Source: Serpula lacrymans var. lacrymans S7.9 (taxonomy: Eukaryota > Basidiomycota > Agaricomycetes > Boletales > Serpulaceae). Taken from it: 64,000 nucleotides of DNA. Both the position numbers and the translations under genes were made by a program. The notes beneath the pieces were generated by a model. The model saw nothing but the letters and a program-made list of their open reading frames with translations, ran no database searches and had not been told where the DNA came from. Position 1 is the first letter of the stretch. Each line of letters starts with the position of its first letter. This document shows positions 61,635 to 64,000 of the stretch, in pieces. The stretch lies in the NCBI RefSeq assembly GCF_000218685.1, contig NW_006763290.1, positions 5,110,908 to 5,174,907 on the forward strand, written 5' to 3'.

Positions 61635-63130
61635 ATGTTTGCTCTTCTTCGTAGCACATCTCTACGAGCTGTCCGCCCTCGTGGTTTAGTTTCTGTGCAT
61701 CATGCTCTCCCATTAAGCTCAGTGCGTTCGACATCAACGTCTGCTGATATCGAAGATGATTCAATTGTTGAAGACATTGAAGCTGATGTCGAGGAAGAAA
61801 CCACTGTAAGGAACCTTCGGTATGAAGATTGGTTAATGGAAGAAGGCTATAGATACAGAGACTCGAAGCCTCGTAATTGGCTTGGTGGCGAAGTAGTTGA
61901 GTCCGTCCCTTATTCTCAGCTTTTCGTTGTCTCATCGCACCTGACATTTTCTTTTAGCCTTTTCCTTTGAATCCATCTTTCAAGCCGCCTATCCCTCTCT
62001 CGGATACCTTGCGCACCCTAATATACAGGCAATATATGGCTGACCCGAAAATGAATAGTGTTCGCGCACTTGCCACTCAGTACCATCTCAGTATCAAGCG
62101 TGTCGATGCGATATTACGACTGAAGGGTATGGAAGCGCACTGGGCCAAGGTTCGTGTATTTCAACTATTACGGCCGTCCACATGGATGGTACGCATGATG
62201 AGCATAAACAAAAATTCGATTAGTCTTTAAGACTACTACATGGTTACAATTTATTTTCTTTCTGAATTTGTGTACCATTAGCCGAACTATGTGCTAATGA
62301 TATATCGTTTTTCTAGGTGATTAGTTAGTTTATTATCGAAAAATGTCAAGAATCGCTAACGATATGTATATGTGTTTGTGCATGATCTATAGGAGGTGGG
62401 TTTTCTTTTTATATTTTGGATGAGCCTATACTTCATTCGCGAAAAAACAAGACCGCCGTGGTGCCTTACATCGCCCGGAAATTGGTTATAACGTTTTCAA
62501 CCCCATCTGAACTATAGCTTTTGCTTTATTCATAACATAAAGAACCTACTGAACGTTCATTTTCAGAATCGATCACTTCAAACAGGCTTCGTCAAGGGGA
62601 TGGAAGATGTCTTGGGAGTAACTCAGCACATGAGAACAAGGGTATCTAAATCCCTCGCATCTGAAGATCCCACAAGACATGACGTCCAAGAGGCTGATGC
62701 GCACGATGAACAAGAAGGTTCAGACTGGGCCCGTCTTCGCTATCAACGTATGTTCTGGGAGTCGATTCCTGAGGGTGAAGGCAAAGTACGCTTGCGTCTA
62801 TGGCTGAATTAACGTTAGCTAATCCTTCCACGAAAGGAACCTTTGATGCCAGATATCCTCGAGAAAGCACGCCAGGATATGGAGAAGCAAATCAAGGAGA
62901 CAAGGGATGCTAAATCACACCCCACTCTTGTTCCGCGGTTCCAGGGTAAGGATCACGATAAGATCAAATTTGTGAAGCCGGAGGGACGTCCTGCTATCAA
63001 GTTTGTCGATGTCGGTGGCAAATTCCTCGACGTAAATGATCGTAAGAGAAGAATTGCAGAGAGCGAAAGGAGATCCAAGGTAAAGGCGAGGAGAAAGGAG
63101 GCTGCTTATGCCTCGAGAACTGTTAGTTAA
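61635..63130 (+). CDS. Mitochondrial small-subunit ribosomal protein mS45 (Bot1/Mrps35)
   Basis: 320 aa from exons 61635-61892, 61958-62149, 62567-62785 and 62837-63130. The N-terminus MFALLRSTSLRAVRPRG is an Arg-rich, acid-free mitochondrial presequence; this start was preferred to an in-frame ATG at 61554. The mature part matches the Eukaryotic mitochondrial regulator protein family (yeast Mrps35, fission yeast Bot1): YEDWLMEEGYRYRDSKPRNW, PFPLNPSFKPPIPLSDTLR, IYRQYMADPKMNSVRALATQ, YHLSIKRVDAILRLKGMEAHW, MFWESIPEG and FVDVGGKFLDVNDRKRR. A basic C-terminal helix would contact rRNA. The second intron is 417 bp, several times the norm here, and contains a candidate snoRNA. Confidence 0.9.
62187..62277 (+). 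ncRNA. Candidate box C/D snoRNA in mS45 intron
   Basis: Within the 417-bp intron. A perfect C box ATGATGA is at 62195-62201 and a D box CTGA at 62262-62265, flanked by the complementary hexamers TGGTAC (62187-62192) and GTACCA (62272-62277) that could form the terminal stem. The size (91 nt) fits. Weak points: the 3' stem arm is 6 nt from the D box, and no clear C' or D' boxes or rRNA-complementary guide were established. Confidence 0.4.
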
Positions 63131-63575
63131 TGTATCGATCGTTGTGGTTTTCTTTATGTTATGTTCAATTCGAGTTATATAATGCTTACACATTGCGATT
63201 CAAGTTGGTTGATGAATGCAAAATGCGAATCAAATGTCTCATTCTGCGTGACTGTTTACTACTACGTACTCTACTATGGATCAGTTGAATGTTGAACTGG
63301 TACAGTATGTGCTCCTCTACGTACTCGTTGAGGTCACCATTGGCCTGCAAAAACAATACCACCACTTCGTTGTACTGCTTGTTTGTTGAGAACTTCATAA
63401 CTAGTGTCCCAGGACGTAGAAACTCTCTTGCCCTTATTATATGGACTGCGTTCTGATACCATACATTAGGTTTCTAGTTTGCCGACATATCAACTTGTTT
63501 GCATCAAAGGTTCGAATGCCCCGCCTGGGTAGGATGATCAACTAGGTAACTTACAGCAAGGAGACATGTGAGGAT
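63131..63575. other. Intergenic, convergent gene ends
   Basis: 3' flanks of the mS45 and MFS transporter genes; no feature recognised. Confidence 0.45.
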
Positions 63576-64000
63576 TCAATAAGCAAATCTGAAATCTAGC
63601 CTTTGATTTCCCTCATCCTTCGTCGTCTCGATATACACTTCTCGTTCCTACATATAAAGACAATCACTTATTAAAAAAACAGGTCAAAGCAGTCTCAGCC
63701 TAGAAAAACTTACCTTAGGTGACATTTCGTTCCATTTTTTATCTCTATGTTTATTTATGCCTCGATAAAAAAGGAATGTGAATATGTACAGAACAATGTT
63801 CATCGAGCAAATTCCAATCAGGGCACGGTTGCCGTTCTTGTCTGCCAAGAATACATTTATTAATGCAAGGGAAAGAGCAAGTGTAATTTGCTTACAAAGT
63901 GGCTGGTAAATAGTGTTCGATAAAGACACTGTCAGACAGAGAGGTAATAGACATCTAAATTAGAGAAACCCACCTGATCACTGGTTCGATAAATATTTGC
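63576..64000 (-). CDS. MFS transporter, Dal5/allantoate-permease-like, 3' part
   Basis: C-terminal end of a major-facilitator anion:cation symporter; the 5' part lies beyond the right edge. Exons 63974-64000, 63896-63902 (7 nt), a following exon ending at 63714, and 63576-63647. Spliced, it reads ANIYRTSDQPLYKNGNRALI, one last membrane segment (CSMNIVLYIFTFLFYRG), then NKHRDKKWNEMSPKEREVY and ending NQRLDFRFAY. The GNR block, the KW-x-x-M-(T/S) motif and the RLDFRF-x-Y end are hallmarks of Dal5-type transporters of organic anions and vitamins. The substrate cannot be told from this part. Confidence 0.8.

Noticed and set aside
63501..63530. GGTTCGAAT motif resembling a tRNA T-arm
   Set aside because: No cloverleaf could be drawn with upstream sequence.

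Overview
The window reads as nuclear DNA of a mushroom-forming basidiomycete (Agaricomycetes). The evidence is densely packed genes split by many introns of about 50-80 bp, a mating-type HD2 homeodomain gene at the left edge, a STE3-type pheromone-receptor relic, a NACHT-ankyrin NLR, a chitin synthase and typical fungal housekeeping genes. The species cannot be fixed from the sequence alone. No rRNA, tRNA, CRISPR array or intact transposon was recognised.

Left part (1-18 kb), accessory and mating-related: an HD2 mating-type gene (its usual HD1 partner would lie off the left edge), a small DUF7721-like protein, an amphipathic LEA/perilipin-like protein, glycogenin with a very long tail, a damaged STE3-like receptor flanked by a decayed duplicate segment, ADE1 (SAICAR synthetase) and an NLR with a NACHT ATPase and ankyrin repeats. 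Self/non-self recognition genes (HD2, receptor relic, NLR) therefore lie within 18 kb.

Middle part (18-48 kb): a YdjM-like membrane protein, a chitin synthase, an unusual protein with three homeodomains, pantothenate kinase, the COPI gamma subunit SEC21, casein kinase I, the NTE1 phospholipase with cyclic-nucleotide-binding domains, and VPS33. NTE1 and VPS33 diverge from a 139-bp shared promoter.

Right part (48-64 kb): a 75-residue YABBY/HMG-like protein, an F-box/LRR protein ending in a CaaX-like box, the exosome cofactor LRP1, a SAM-methyltransferase with tandem repeats, a WSS1-type DNA-protein-crosslink protease, an EFM3/FAM86-like methyltransferase, mitoribosomal protein mS45 (Bot1/Mrps35) and the 3' end of a Dal5-like MFS transporter.

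The most notable points are: the receptor's in-frame stop and frameshift beside HD2; the three-homeodomain protein; a 6-nt microexon and a GC-AG intron in WSS1, the latter splitting the catalytic HExxH motif; a likely 7-nt microexon in the transporter; a candidate box C/D snoRNA in an unusually long mS45 intron; and three consecutive 11-residue amphipathic repeats in the LEA-like protein. Exon boundaries were placed by hand from splice signals, reading frame and family consensus recalled from memory; no database search was run.
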